Positions 1-13,008 of a stretch of 64,000 bases of DNA are shown in pieces. The position numbers were made by a program, and so were the translations under genes. Below the pieces are notes generated by a model. It was not told the DNA's origin and ran no database searches. It worked only from the letters and a program-made list of their open reading frames with translations. The DNA comes from Isochrysis galbana (Eukaryota; Haptophyta; Isochrysidales; Isochrysidaceae), in NCBI GenBank assembly GCA_018136815.1, contig CM030934.1:7524977-7588976 (forward strand), read 5' to 3'. Numbering within the stretch: the stretch's first letter is position 1; each line of letters starts with the position of its first letter.

Positions 1-3000
1 GCTGGCTTTTTTGAGATGGTGCGAGCTGCGCTTCAGTCGTTTGCACTTCAACGTCGCGTTTGTTTTTTGCAGCTTTTGACACTTGACGACGCTACACCTT
101 CCACAATCGTCATTTGCGAGGTATTCGTTGCCGACCGCTTTGAGGTGCGATCAGAGGGAGAGATACCGGGCTCAAGCACCGGCACTACCCACTGTGCGGG
201 CAGCCTCGATCATGTCGCGGCACTTGATGGTCTGAGGAAGGCTAGCGTGACCGCGATAAGAAGGTACTGCGACGTGGCTTTGGATGTCGCGCTGATTTAC
301 TCTACCTTTCGTGCTGCCGGGCTCGAATATGGTCGCGGGTTTCAGCAGCTTGGTCAAGTACATTGTTCGCCATCAGCCGGTATTCGTGTGGGAAGGCTGC
401 ACCGCCGCTCGCATCGTCAAGGCACTCTCGTTCACCCGGCAGACCTCGATGCCGGGTTGCAGCTCACCGCGTCGTTTTCGACATTCGCTTCTGACGAGAC
501 GCGTTTGCCGTTCTCGGTGTCTGCCGCCGCATTGTATGGCGCGAGTGGGCATGTATGGTCGGTAGCCCAGCAGCAGGATGTCAGCACTACCGCCGTCTCG
601 CTTGTTTGTCCGAAAGAACGAGTCCATGTGGGGGCGCTTATCGACGGGCTCGAAGCTCGTGTTCTCAAAGGACGTGCGCCGCGGACGACCGTGTCCGCAT
701 GCGAAAGCCGTCTTTTCGTCATCGAGTGGATGCCAAACGATAGTTTGCGTAGCGCGAATGACGCAAATACGTGGACAGCGCAGGTGGTATCGATGGCCCG
801 TTGCACGATGCATAGTCAGCAACAGATGAACGGCAAGAGTGATTTCGCGGCGACAGTTTCAAAAATTTCTGTGAGCTCGGACGTTCGGCGCAACCACGCC
901 GATGGGCTTGGAATGAGCCTTGCGTTGGCTCGCGCATCTGCTCTGTCCACGTTGCCGGCGATGGAGGGCGCGCTGCAGCTAGCGCGTCTGCAGTTGGCCC
1001 GTCGTCCCTACCCGTTGTGGGTTCTGAATGCTGGCGCCCAGCCATGTAGCCCCGCTTCCGTCTCGCGTCCCACATTTGGAGGCCTGCTCGGCCTCTTGCG
1101 CACGGTACACGCTGAGGCTGCAAGCGCCGCTGCTTGGCACCTAGACTGCTGCGGCGATCGTCTGCCTGAGTCGTTGGCGGTTGCGTCGTCTTCGCCTGCA
1201 TCGGAGCCGGAGCTGTGCTTCGCCGGCCAGTCTACGAGGGTGCCAAGGTTGGACCGTCTTGGCTCGACTGGTTCGCAAGCGCCGGCGGTCGACGGTGTGC
1301 ATCTCATCTCTGGCGGCACGGGCGGCCTCGGCCTGCTCACGGGTAAGTGGCTCGGCCGCCAAGGTGCGGCGAGGGTCGCGCTGGCCTCCCGGAGTGGTCG
1401 CGTCGCGCAGGCGAGCAGATCCTTGATCGACCAAGCGGAACGTCTCCGATTATTGGCGTGTGCATGCGACGTAGCAGAGGTGTCTGACACGCGCCTTCTG
1501 CTCTCGTGTGTGGCTGGGTCTGGCGGCTCGGAGCTGAGGGGCGTGTGGCACGCAGCGGGTGTGCTCGCCGACTGTCTGATGCCCTCGCAAAGCGCTCTAT
1601 CTTTCAGACGGGTGTTCGCGCCGAAAGCGCTCGGTGCTTGGAATCTCGAGCATGGATGCGCGCTGGCGCCGCTTGACGCGTGTGTGCTCTTCTCCTCAGT
1701 CGCTGCGTTGCTCGGAGGGAGTGGGCAAGCCAACTACTCCGCGGCCAATTGCACACTCGATGCGACAAGTTGCCATCGACGGCTGGCGGGACGGAATGGA
1801 TCATCGGTGCAGTGGGGTCCTTGGGCCGACGTCGGGATGGCGGCGGAGGCCTCGATCGGCGCACTCTTGCGCAGCTACGGGTTTGGCATGATTACGATGG
1901 CCGATGGCGCGCACGCGCTGGGAGCGTCACTTTCACCGCGGACGCCGATGGTTCATGCGATGATGATCATTGAGTGGGATGTCTTCTCCACACAATTTGT
2001 TCATGCGTCGCGTCTTCTGTCCAACTTCACCATCGAAGCACAACGGACGGAAAACAGCCATGAGGCGCATGTTGTTGTCCCTCGCGCTGTCGTCATCTCC
2101 CTCGACGAGGTGTTGGAAGTGGCCCGCTCGACCATCGGCTCGTCTTCATCGTACATCGATGCCGACGTGCCGTTGATGGAGTCCGGCCTCGACTCGCTAG
2201 GTGTGGTTGAATTGAGGAGCCGGCTTCAAGCTCTTGTCGGTGACGCAGTTCTTCTTCCAGCGACCTTGGTCTTTGAGCAGCCAACTGCGCGCGCGATTGC
2301 TAGTCTTTTCGATGTTGCTCAAGAGGACCCCGCCGACATGCCCACTCCCGGCTTGGTGCGGAAGACTGACATCGCAGTGCAGGTTGCTGCAATGGCTGTC
2401 CATGGTCCTCGCGGAGCACACGACACCTCACTGCTGTGGCAGACGCTGTCCACGGGGCAAGACTGCATCACTTCTATCGACGCGTCGCGTTGGGGAGTCG
2501 AGGAGGCGGTTTTGTCCGAGTTGGCGCCTGGCGTTTCGCACATTCGACACGGCGGCTTCATGCGCGATGCGGACTTGTTCGACAACGCATTCTTCTTCGT
2601 GTCGCCAGCCGAGGCGGCCATCATGGACCCAATGCAGCGCATTTTGCTTGAGAGGGGCTATGAAGCACTGCATGGGAGCGGCTACACGAGGGGCGACTTG
2701 GTCGGCTTGCCGATGGGCGTCTTTGTTGGCATATGGGCTTCAGAGTATAGCGAGGTCATGTCGCGGAATGGTCATTTGACGAGTGGCTACGCTCCCACGG
2801 CCTTAGGTTGCTCAATGGCTGCTGGCCGCCTTTCGTTCGCCCTGGGGTTGCAGGGCCCTTGCCTCAGTATCGACACCGCATGCTCGAGCGGACTCGTAGC
2901 TGCTCACACAAGCCTGCGATCCTTAGAACGCTCAGAGTCCGTTGCTGCGCTATCTTGCGGCATCGGCATGATTTTCTCGCAGGTCGTGTCCCTTTCGTTC

Positions 3001-6000
3001 GCTAACGCAGGAATGTTGTCGACTCGAGGCCGCTGCCACACATTCGACGCTCGCGCCGATGGGTATGTTCGTGGCGAGGGCTGCTACTCGATGCTGCTAC
3101 GGAGTGCCGACGACGTCGAGAAGGCTGTGTTCGAGGGCGCGGCCGTGCAGCAGGATGGAAAGTCAGCGTCACTCACCGCTCCCAACGGCCAAGCCCAGCG
3201 GCAGCTCATCCGCGCGGCGCTTGCCGACGCATCGCTGCTCGAGTCCGACTTGTTCGGCTACGAGGCTCACGGGACTGGGACCCCTCTCGGCGACCCGGTT
3301 GAAATTCGAGCCCTCGAAGCGTCCGTTCTAGTCCGCCGCGGTGGTGGTAGGCCGCTGGCTATCGGTTCGAGCAAAGCGAATTGGGGCCACGCGGAAGCCG
3401 CCGCAGGAGCCTGTGGCTTGGTTTGTCTCGGACTACGTCTCATGGCGGAGCAGGCACCTCCCAATGCGCAGCTCCGCATCATGAACGTGCACGTGGTCGA
3501 GACGATCGCCGGGTCACCTGGGGTGATGCCAGTGCAACTGCTTTCGCTAGCATCCCGGCAGACTCCCCGTCACGCGGGAAGCGTGTCGTCGTTCGGCTTG
3601 AATGGAACCATTGCACATGGTGTGATGAGCCGCAGCTGGCGAGATGTGAAGGTTGCGGACCTGACGGCACGATTCGCCTCGACTGCACCCGAGTTCCATC
3701 GCCGACGCTTTGCGTGGTCTCAAGGGGCGCGTCGCCGAGCGCGTCCGACGGCCAGCTCTCCTACGTTTGCAGCATCGAAGATGTATTGTATCTCATGGCG
3801 TGACATCGACCCCGCGGTGGCGCCGTTCTCCTCCGATCCATTGCTCGACCTCGTCGCTCCCTCACCTCTCTGTGCGAGTGCGGAGGAGGCGCTCATTTTG
3901 GCGGAGCGGCCGACGCTGCCACCCGGCGACGGCTCGCTGGTCTCTCTGACTCTACACCGCGACACCCGCGTCGCGGTGCTCGAACTGAATGACCCGGAGC
4001 ACTTCAACGCGCTCAGCGGTGAGATGGCAGCCGATATGCTGCGGGCCGTGCTGTGGCTCCGTGCGCAGCCGGCTTCGACGGTCGGCTCAGTGGTCGTGCA
4101 GGGCAGAGGGCCGCACTTCTGCCCTGGTGGCAACCTGTACAAGTTGCGGCGTGGCAGCTCGGGGAGGATGACGGAGTCGGCCAGGAGCTCCGTGGACTTA
4201 TTCGCTGGTTTCGTCGCTCTGCGAACCCTGTCTGTTCCTGTCGTGAGCGCGGTGCACGGCACTGTGCTCGGAGGCGGGCTCGCAATTGCCTTGCTCACCG
4301 ACTGTGTAGTAGCGTCAAAAGACGCCACCTTCCAGCACGGCGAGCTCACGCGGGGTCTGACACCCGCGGGTCTGCTGACTCGGAGCCTTGCTGAGGCCGT
4401 CGGTCCCGTCGCGGCCATGAGGCTCTACTTGCGCGACGAGGAAGTCGGGACGGGAGAGGCGCTTTCCCTCGGGCTTGTGCAGCACGTTTGCGACACGCCA
4501 GAGCAAGCACAGGCGATGGCGTCAGCGCTAGCCGCAGGCGCTGTTGCCGCGCGCGAGGTGGGCGTGCGTGCTCTTTCGTTGTCGGAGCGCCGCATTCTCG
4601 CGTCGGAGGCTTGGTCGCAAGCCAAGTCTGCGGCGGGCGCCCGCCGCGCTCCAGTGGCTGTCAGCCCTTCGCGACCGAATCTCGTGTGGACGTCGCTGCC
4701 TGCGGTGGATGACGCGGCCAAGTCGGTGCCCCCGATTCGCGTCGCCTGTGACGACGATTCGGGCGTGAGTGCAATCGAGTTCTCTTGCGCTCAATGCGCA
4801 GCTGTCGTAGCAGCACAGCTCGAAGCCGCGTTCGAGGCGATACGCAACCGGACCCGCCGCGTGCTTGCGCTCGTCTTGTGCAGTGCAACCTGGCAAGACG
4901 TGGAGACCGCGAGCATCGAGGAGCTCTTGTCTGTCCTCACAAGGTTGCGATCCCTGCGCATCCCGCTCATCAGCGTGGTGCATGGCAGCGTGTGCGGGCT
5001 CGGCTTGCTGGCTTGCGAGGCCTGCGACTACAGGATTGGGGACGGATCGAGCACCGCGGCGGCAGCTCACCTGATTCACGAGGCCGCGCCCAACCTTGAT
5101 GCGGCCTGGGAGCGTGCCCTTGAGTTTGCGGCGTGGCTCGCAGCGCAGCCGTCTGTTGGGCTTGCAGGCACTCTGGAGTTGATGCGCCTCCCGTTGCAGG
5201 GCGCAGGGATGATTTCTAGTCCACGCCAAGCGCTGCGAAACGCGTTGCGACCGCCACTTCCTGCGCGTGCCGCGCGGGTATCCTCTGTCGTCGACAAGAT
5301 ATCGTATGCCGTGGCGGCTAGCGCTTGGACCCCTGGCGTAGAAGCTCGTGATGCCACCGACGAGCCGTGCGCGGAGCCGGGCTCGCTCGCTAAGCGAATG
5401 TGCGCCAAGCTGTCCGCCAGCTCCGAGTGTACGCCGCTGGATGCCCTGGTGGACGCATGGGACGAGGAGGAGGAATCGCGCGGTCTGACCGAGAGCACTG
5501 GTGCGCCCCCGCGCGCCGTCGAGAGACGGGTCGAACCGTCTATCGTCGACCCGGCACATCCATCTTTGCTGTTGCTGCGGAAGGCGAAGAACTCCAAGAT
5601 TGAGCAAGCTCCGCTGGTCATCGCACACGGGCTGCTCGGAGACCACCGCGGCTTCGGCAACCTGTGGGGCACTGCGCTGGCTCATAGCGACGTTTACGCC
5701 CTAAGGCATCGCGGCCTGGACGGTTCCGCCGCTTTCCCTCTCGACGAGCATGGGTCGGCGGCCATGGTCGGCGAGTATGCTACCGCGCTGCTTGCATGTT
5801 TCGGGGAGAAGCCGTTCGACGTGATCGGTGCATCATTTGGCGCAGCACTTGCTTTTCACGTCGCGCGCGCTGCGGGCGAGCTCGGCGCGCAGCCTCGTCG
5901 GATCGTGCTTGTCGACCCGCCGCCGGCAGTGCCAAGGGATCTGCCGGTGCCGCAGATGCTCTCGGAGCTCCGGTTGGCGGCAATGGGTGTGCTGCTGATT

Positions 6001-6570
6001 CATCTGCGGATCGAGATGGGGGCCGATGTGTGGACGCGCTTCCCTCAACTCACGACGTTGCCAGAGGAGGCGCTCGGCTGCTTCGTGGCAGCCCAGTGCC
6101 TACCTCGAGGCGCATCACACGCCGAGGTATTGGAGCTTGCCTCCACATTCGAGCGGATGCTGCCCGTGTACCGTCAGTGCCGGCACGCTCTCCACACGCT
6201 CTCAGTCAACATCGAGCCTTCTCGGGCATTGAGAGTGGGCATGAGCGAGCCATCTTGATGGCGCTATCCTCTGACCGTTGGCCCACGTGGTGCGAGATGT
6301 TCCCAGGCGTGACGGAGGACGCGCTCGCGCCGTACGGCCCTGTTTTGTCGATGCGCCTGGCCGGCAAACACATTGATGTCGTGACGCGGTGCATCGGAAA
6401 CCGCGAGCCCATCTTCACTGACGCGCTTGAAGGCTTCTTGGGATGCGATTCGCCCTCGACCTGGTGGGAGACGGAGCAGGGTGCTTCGAAGGGGCTGCTG
6501 GAGACGAGCCCACTCGTCCTTGGCGCTCGCGCGAATTATACGGCACGAGGGCTACCAAGCTCAGCAGACC
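1..6570 (+). CDS. Giant modular polyketide synthase, part 1: DH(C-term)-KR-ACP-KS-ECH-ECH-TE-linker
   Basis: The frame is open from base 1 to about 6219, so the gene starts upstream of the window. Domains in order: the C-terminal hotdog of a dehydratase with HPADLDAGLQ (433-462, catalytic Asp kept); a ketoreductase with GGTGGLG (about 1312) and FSSVAALLGG...ANYSAAN (about 1690-1750, Ser/Tyr/Asn kept); an ACP with GLDSLG (about 2187, Ser for phosphopantetheine); a ketosynthase with DTACSSG (2872), EAHGTGTPLGDP (3262) and SSKANWGHAEAAAG (3366), so a complete Cys-His-His set; a crotonase-fold ECH (3970-4600) with oxyanion-hole HFCPGG and GTVLGGG; a degenerate second ECH (4735-5190); and a thioesterase with GASFGA (about 5826). 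No acyltransferase lies between KS and ECH, so a trans-acting AT is inferred. A one-base loss at about 6219 (the duplicate has an extra c) breaks the frame; the linker continues in another frame to 6570. No introns are seen. The product is unknown. Confidence 0.88.
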
Positions 6571-9500
6571 TTCGGCGCAACCACGCCGATGGGCTTGGAA
6601 TGAGCCTTGCGTTGGCTCGCGCATCTGCTCTGTCCACGTTGCGGCGATGGAGGGCGCGCTGCAGCTAGCGCGTCTGCAGTTGGCCCGTCGTCCCTACCCG
6701 TTGTGGGTTCTGAATGCTGGCGCCCAGCCATGTAGCCCGCTTCCGTCTCGCGTCCCACATTTGGAGGCCTGCTCGGCCTCTTGCGCACGGTACACGCTGA
6801 GGCTGCAAGCGCCGCTGCTTGGCACCTAGACTGCTGCGGCGATCGCCTGCCTGAGTCGTTGGCGGTTGCGTCGTCTTCGCCTGCATCGGAGCCGGAGCTG
6901 TGCTTCGCCGGCCAGTCTACGAGGGTGCCAAGGTTGGACCGTCTTGGCTCGACTGGTTCGCAAGCGCCGGCGGTCGACGGTGTGCATCTCATCTCTGGCG
7001 GCACGGGCGGCCTCGGCCTGCTCACGGGTAAGTGGCTCGGCCGCCAAGGTGCGGCGAGGGTCGCGCTGGCCTCCCGGAGTGGTCGCGTCGCGCAGGCGAG
7101 CAGATCCTTGATCGACCAAGCGGAACGTCTCCGATTATTGGCGTGTGCATGCGACGTAGCAGAGGTGTCTGACACGCGCCTTCTGCTCTCGTGTGTGGCT
7201 GGGTCTGGCGGCTCGGAGCTGAGGGGCGTGTGGCACGCAGCGGGTGTGCTCGCCGACTGTCTGATGCCCTCGCAAAGCGCTCTATCTTTCAGACGGGTGT
7301 TCGCGCCGAAAGCGCTCGGTGCTTGGAATCTCGAGCATGGATGCGCGCTGGCGCCGCTTGACGCGTGTGTGCTCTTCTCCTCAGTCGCTGCGTTGCTCGG
7401 AGGGAGTGGGCAAGCCAACTACTCCGCGGCCAATTGCACACTCGATGCGACAAGTTGCCATCGACGGCTGGCGGGACGGAATGGATCATCGGTGCAGTGG
7501 GGTCCTTGGGCCGACGTCGGGATGGCGGCGGAGGCCTCGATCGGCGCACTCTTGCGCAGCTACGGGTTTGGCATGATTACGATGGCCGATGGCGCGCACG
7601 CGCTGGGAGCGTCACTTTCACCGCGGACGCCGATGGTTCATGCGATGATGATCATTGAGTGGATGTCTTCTCCACACAATTTGTTCATGCGTCGCGTCTT
7701 CTGTCCAACTTCACCATCGAAGCACAACGGACGGAAAACAGCCATGAGGCGCATGTTGTTGTCCCTCGCGCTGTCGTCATCTCCCTCGACGAGGTGTTGG
7801 AAGTGGCCCGCTCGACCATCGGCTCGTCTTCATCGTACATCGATGCCGACGTGCCGTTGATGGAGTCCGGCCTCGACTCGCTGGGTGTGGTTGAATTGAG
7901 GAGCCGGCTTCAAGCTCTTGTCGGTGACGCAGTTCTTCTTCCAGCGACCTTGGTCTTTGAGCAGCCAACTGCGCGCGCGATTGCTAGTCTTTTCGATGTT
8001 GCTCAAGAGGACCCGCCGACATGCCCACTCCCGGCTTGGTGCGGAAGACTGACATCGCAGTGCAGGTTGCTGCAATGGCTGTCCATGGTCCTCGCGGAGC
8101 ACACGACACCTCACTGCTGTGGCAGACGCTGTCCACGGGGCAAGACTGCATCACTTCTATCGACGCGTCGCGTTGGGGAGTCGAGGAGGCGGTTTTGTCC
8201 GAGTTGGCGCCTGGCGTTTCGCACATTCGACACGGCGGCTTCATGCGCGATGCGGACTTGTTCGACAACGCATTCTTCTTCGTGTCGCCAGCCGAGGCGG
8301 CCATCATGGACCCAATGCAGCGCATTTTGCTTGAGAGGGGCTATGAAGCACTGCATGGGAGCGGCTACACGAGGGGCGACTTGGTCGGCTTGCCGATGGC
8401 GTCTTTGTTGGCATATGGGCTTCAGAGTATAGCGAGGTCATGTCGCGGAATGGTCATTTGACGAGTGGCTACGCTCCACGGCCTTAGGTTGCTCAATGGC
8501 TGCTGGCCGCCTTTCGTTCGCCCTGGGGTTGCAGGCCCTTGCCTCAGTATCGACACCGCATGCTCGAGCGGACTCGTAGCTGCTCACACAAGCCTGCGAT
8601 CCTTAGAACGCTCAGAGTCCGTTGCTGCGCTATCTGCGGCATCGGCATGATTTTCTCGCAGGTCGTGTCCCTTTCGTTCGCTAACGCAGGAATGTTGTCG
8701 ACTCGAGGCCGCTGCCACACATTCGACGCTCGCGCCGATGGGTATGTTCGTGGCGAGGGCTGCTACTCGATGCTGCTACGGAGTGCCGACGACGTCGAGA
8801 AGGCTGTGTTCGAGGGCGCGGGCCGTGCAGCAGGATGGAAGTCAGCGTCACTCACCGCTCCAACGGCCAAGCCCAGCGGCAGCTCATCCGTGCGGCGCTT
8901 GCCGACGCATCGCTGCTCGAGTCCGACTTGTTCGGCTACGAGGTCACGGGACTGGACCCTCTCGGCGACCCGGTTGAATTCGAGCCCTCGAAGCGTCCGT
9001 TCTAGTCGCCGCGGTGGTGGTAGGCCGCTGGCTATCGGTTCGAGCAAGCGAATTGGGGCCACGCGGAAGCCGCCGCAGGAGCCTGTGGCTTGGTTTGTCT
9101 CGGACTACGTCTCATGGCGGAGCAGGCACTCCCAATGCGCAGCTCCGCATCATGAACGTGCACGTGGTCGAGACGATCGCCGGGTCACCTGGGGTGATGC
9201 CAGTGCAACTGCTTTCGCTAGCATCCCGGCAGACTCCCCGTCACGCGGGAAGCGTGTCGTCGTTCGGCTTGAATGGAACCATTGCACATGGTGTGATGAG
9301 CCGCAGCTGGCGAGACGTGAAGGTTGCGGACTGACGGCACGATTCGCCTCGACTGCACCCGAGTTCCATCGCCGACGCTTTGCGTGGTCTCAAGGGGCGC
9401 GTCGCCGAGCGCGTCCGACGGCCAGCTCTCCTACGTTTGCAGCATCGAAGATGTATTGTATCTCATGGCGTGACATCGACCCGCGGTGGCGCCGTTCTCC

Positions 9501-12500
9501 TCCGATCCATTGCTCGACCTCGTCGCTCCCTACCTCTCTGTGCGAGTGCGGAGGAGGCGCTCATTTTGGCGGAGCGGCCGACGCTGCCACCCGGCGACGG
9601 CTCGCTGGTCTCTCTGACTCTACACCGCGACACCGCGTCGCGGTGCTCGAATGAATGACCCGGAGCACTTCAACGCGCTCAGCGGTGAGATGGCAGCCGA
9701 TATGCTGCGGGCCGTGCTGTGGCTCCGTGCGCAGCCGGCTTCGACGGTCGGCTCAGTGGTCGTGCAGGGCAGAGGGCCGCACTTCTGCCCTGGTGGCAAC
9801 CTGTACAAGTTGCGGCGTGGCAGCCGGGAGGATGAGGAGTCGGCCAGGAGCTCGTGGACTTATTCGCTGGTTTCGTCGCTCTGCGAACCCTGTCTGTTCC
9901 TGTCGTGAGGCGGTGCACGGCACTGTGCTCGGAGGCGGGCTCGCAATTGCCTTGCTCACCGACTGTGTAGTAGCGTCAAAAGACGCCACCTTCCAGCACG
10001 GCGAGCTCACGCGGGGTCTGACACCCGCGGGTCTGCTGACTCGGAGCCTTGCTGAGGCCGTCGGTCCGTCGCGGCCATGAGGCTCTACTTGCGCGACGAG
10101 GAAGTCGGGACGGGAGAGGCGCTTTCCTCGGCTTGTGCAGCAGTTTGCGACACGCCAGAGAAGCACAGGCGATGGCGTCAGCGCTAGCCGCAGGCGCTGT
10201 TGCCGCGCGCGAGGTGGGCGTGCGTGCTCTTCGTTGTCGGAGCGCCGCATTCTCGCGTCGGAGGCTTGGTCGCAAGCCAAGTCTGCGCGGGCGCCCGCCG
10301 CGCTCCAGTGGCTGTCAGCCCTTCGCGACCGAATCTCGTGTGGACGTCGCTGCCTGCGGTGGATGACGCGGCCAAGTCGGTGCCCCGATTCGCGTCGCCT
10401 GTGACGACGATTCGGGCGTGAGTGCAATCGAGTTCTCTTGCGCTCAATGCGCAGCTGTCGTAGCAGCACAGCTCGAAGCCGCGTTCGAGGCGATACGCAA
10501 CCGGACCGCCGGTGCTTGCGCTCGTCTTGTGCAGTGCAACCTGGCAAGACGTGGAGACCGCGAGCATCGAGGAGCTCTTGTCTGCCTCACAAGGTTGCGA
10601 TCCCTGCGCATCCCGCTCATCGCGTGGTGCATGGCAGCGTGTGCGGGCTCGGCTTGCTGGCTTGCGAGGCTGCGACTACAGGATTGGGGACGGATCGAGC
10701 ACCGCGCGGCAGCTCACCTGATTCACGAGGCCGCGCCAACCTTGATGCGGCTGGGGGCGTGCCTTGAGTTTGCGGCGTGGCTCGCAGCGCAGCCGTCTGT
10801 TGGGCTTGCAGGCACCTGGAGTTGATGCGCCTCCCGTTGCAGGGCGCAGGATGATTTCTAGTCACGCCAAGCGCTGCGAAACGCGTTGCGACCGCCACTT
10901 CCTGCGCGTGCCGCGCGGTATCCTCTGTCGTCGACAGATATCGTATGCCGTGGCGGCTAGCGCTTGGACCCCTGGCGTAGAAGCTCGTGATGCCACCGAC
11001 GAGCCGTGCGCGGAGCCGGGCTCGCTCGCTAAGCGAATGTGCGCCAAGCTGTCCGCCAGCTCCGAGTGTACGCCGCTGGATGCCCTGGTGGACGCATGGG
11101 ACGAGGAGGAGGAATCGCGCGGTCTGACCGAGAGCACTGGTGCGCCCCCGCGCGCCGTCGAGAGACGGGTCGAACCGTCTATCGTCGACCCGGCACATCC
11201 ATCTTTGCTGTTGCTGCGGAAGGCGGAGAACTCCAAGATTGAGCAAGCTCCGCTGGTCATCGCACACGGGCTGCTCGGAGACCACCGCGGCTTCGGCAAC
11301 CTGTGGGGCACTGCGCTGGCTCATAGCGACGTTTACGCCCTAAGGCATCGCGGCCTGGACGGTTCCGCCGCTTTCCCTCTCGACGAGCATGGGTCGGCGG
11401 CCATGGTCGGCGAGTATGCTACCGCGCTGCTTGCATGTTTCGGGGAGAAGCCGTTCGACGTGATCGGTGCATCATTTGGCGCAGCACTTGCTTTTCACGT
11501 CGCGCGCGCTGCGGGCGAGCTCGGCGCGCAGCCTCGTCGGATCGTGCTTGTCGACCCGCCGCCGGCAGTGCCAAGGGATCTGCCGGTGCCGCAGATGCTC
11601 TCGGAGCTCCGGTTGGCGGCAATGGGTGTGCTGCTGATTCATCTGCGGATCGAGATGGGGGCCGATGTGTGGACGCGCTTCCCTCAACTCACGACGTTGC
11701 CAGAGGAGGCGCTCGGCTGCTTCGTGGCAGCCCAGTGCCTACCTCGAGGCGCATCACACGCCGAGGTATTGGAGCTTGCCTCCACATTCGAGCGGATGCT
11801 GCCCGTGTACCGTCAGTGCCGGCACGCTCTCCACACGCTCTCAGTCAACATCGAGCCCTTCTCGGGCATTGAGAGTGGGCATGAGCGAGCCATCTTGATG
11901 GCGCTATCCTCTGACCGTTGGCCCACGTGGTGCGAGATGTTCCCAGGCGTGACGGAGGACGCGCTCGCGCCGTACGGCCCTGTTTTGTCGATGCGCCTGG
12001 CCGGCAAACACATTGATGTCGTGACGCGGTGCATCGGAAACCGCGAGCCCATCTTCACTGACGCGCTCGTAGGCTTCTTGGGATGCGATTCGCCCTCGAC
12101 CTGGTGGGAGACGGAGCAGGGTGCTTCGAAGGGGCTGCTGGAGACGAGCCCACTCGTCCTTGGCGCTCGCGCGAATTATACGGCACGAGGGCTACCAAGC
12201 TCAGCAGACCTTCGGCGCAACCACGCCGATGGGCTTGGAATGAGCCTTGCGTTGGCTCGCGCATCTGCTCTGTCCACGTTGCCGGCGATGGAGGGCGCGC
12301 TGCAGCTAGCGCGTCTGCAGTTGGCCCGTCGTCCCTACCCGTTGTGGGTTCTGAATGCTGGCGCCCAGCCATGTAGCCCCGCTTCCGTCTCGCGTCCCAC
12401 ATTTGGAGGCCTGCTCGGCCTCTTGCGCACGGTACACGCTGAGGCTGCAAGCGCCGCTGCTTGGCACCTAGACTGCTGCGGCGATCGCCTGCCTGAGTCG

Positions 12501-13008
12501 TTGGCGGTTGCGTCGTCTTCGCCTGCATCGGAGCCGGAGCTGTGCTTCGCCGGCCAGTCTACGAGGGTGCCAAGGTTGGACCGTCTTGGCTCGACTGGTT
12601 CGCAAGCGCCGGCGGTCGACGGTGTGCATCTCATCTCTGGCGGCACGGGCGGCCTCGGCCTGCTCACGGGTAAGTGGCTCGGCCGCCAAGGTGCGGCGAG
12701 GGTCGCGCTGGCCTCCCGGAGTGGTCGCGTCGCGCAGGCGAGCAGATCCTTGATCGACCAAGCGGAACGTCTCCGATTATTGGCGTGTGCATGCGACGTA
12801 GCAGAGGTGTCTGACACGCGCCTTCTGCTCTCGTGTGTGGCTGGGTCTGGCGGCTCGGAGCTGAGGGGCGTGTGGCACGCAGCGGGTGTGCTCGCCGACT
12901 GTCTGATGCCCTCGCAAAGCGCTCTATCTTTCAGACGGGTGTTCGCGCCGAAAGCGCTCGGTGCTTGGAATCTCGAGCATGGATGCGCGCTGGCGCCGCT
13001 TGACGCGT
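884..13008 (+). repeat. Tandem duplication of a complete PKS module
   Basis: The unit begins at the shared ttcggcgcaaccacgcc at 884, 6571 and 12211, giving periods of 5687 and 5640 bp. Copies 1 and 2 are full length; copy 3 is only the KR N-terminal segment, ending where similarity drops at about 13008. Upstream of 884 the sequence is a DH-derived linker, whereas upstream of 6571 and 12211 it is the TE linker. The outer junctions therefore lie at the DH/KR linker and inside a KR domain. This fits unequal exchange between paralogous modules, or a false duplication in assembly. Confidence 0.88.
6571..12210 (+). pseudogene. PKS module, second tandem copy (KR-ACP-KS-ECH-ECH-TE-linker), multiply frameshifted
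   Basis: Nearly identical to 884-6570, in the same order: KR, ACP, KS, two crotonase-like domains, TE with GASFGA, linker. Net length is 47 bp shorter (5640 against 5687). About 4 losses fall before 8390, about 44 net losses fall between roughly 8397 and 10937, and almost none fall after. Examples: ccgatggg to ccgatgg near 8398, gctccc to gctcc near 8473, atcttgc to atctgc near 8632. Substitutions against copy 1 number only a handful. As written, the KS and both ECH domains cannot be translated, while the TE and linker (10938-12210) read openly into the third module. Either a recent duplicate is decaying by deletion or this is unpolished consensus; the sharp edges and the excess of indels over substitutions favour sequence error. 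Called a pseudogene only as written. Confidence 0.8.

Noticed and set aside
1008-5685. Long minus-strand frames opposite the PKS (for example 4528-5685)
   Set aside because: Shadow frames of a high-GC coding strand; Arg/Ala/Ser-rich without domains, and repeated only because the plus-strand module is repeated.
6200-6260. Programmed frameshift or true end of the PKS protein at 6258
   Set aside because: The otherwise identical copy at 11859 has one extra c and an open frame, so a base loss is the simpler explanation.
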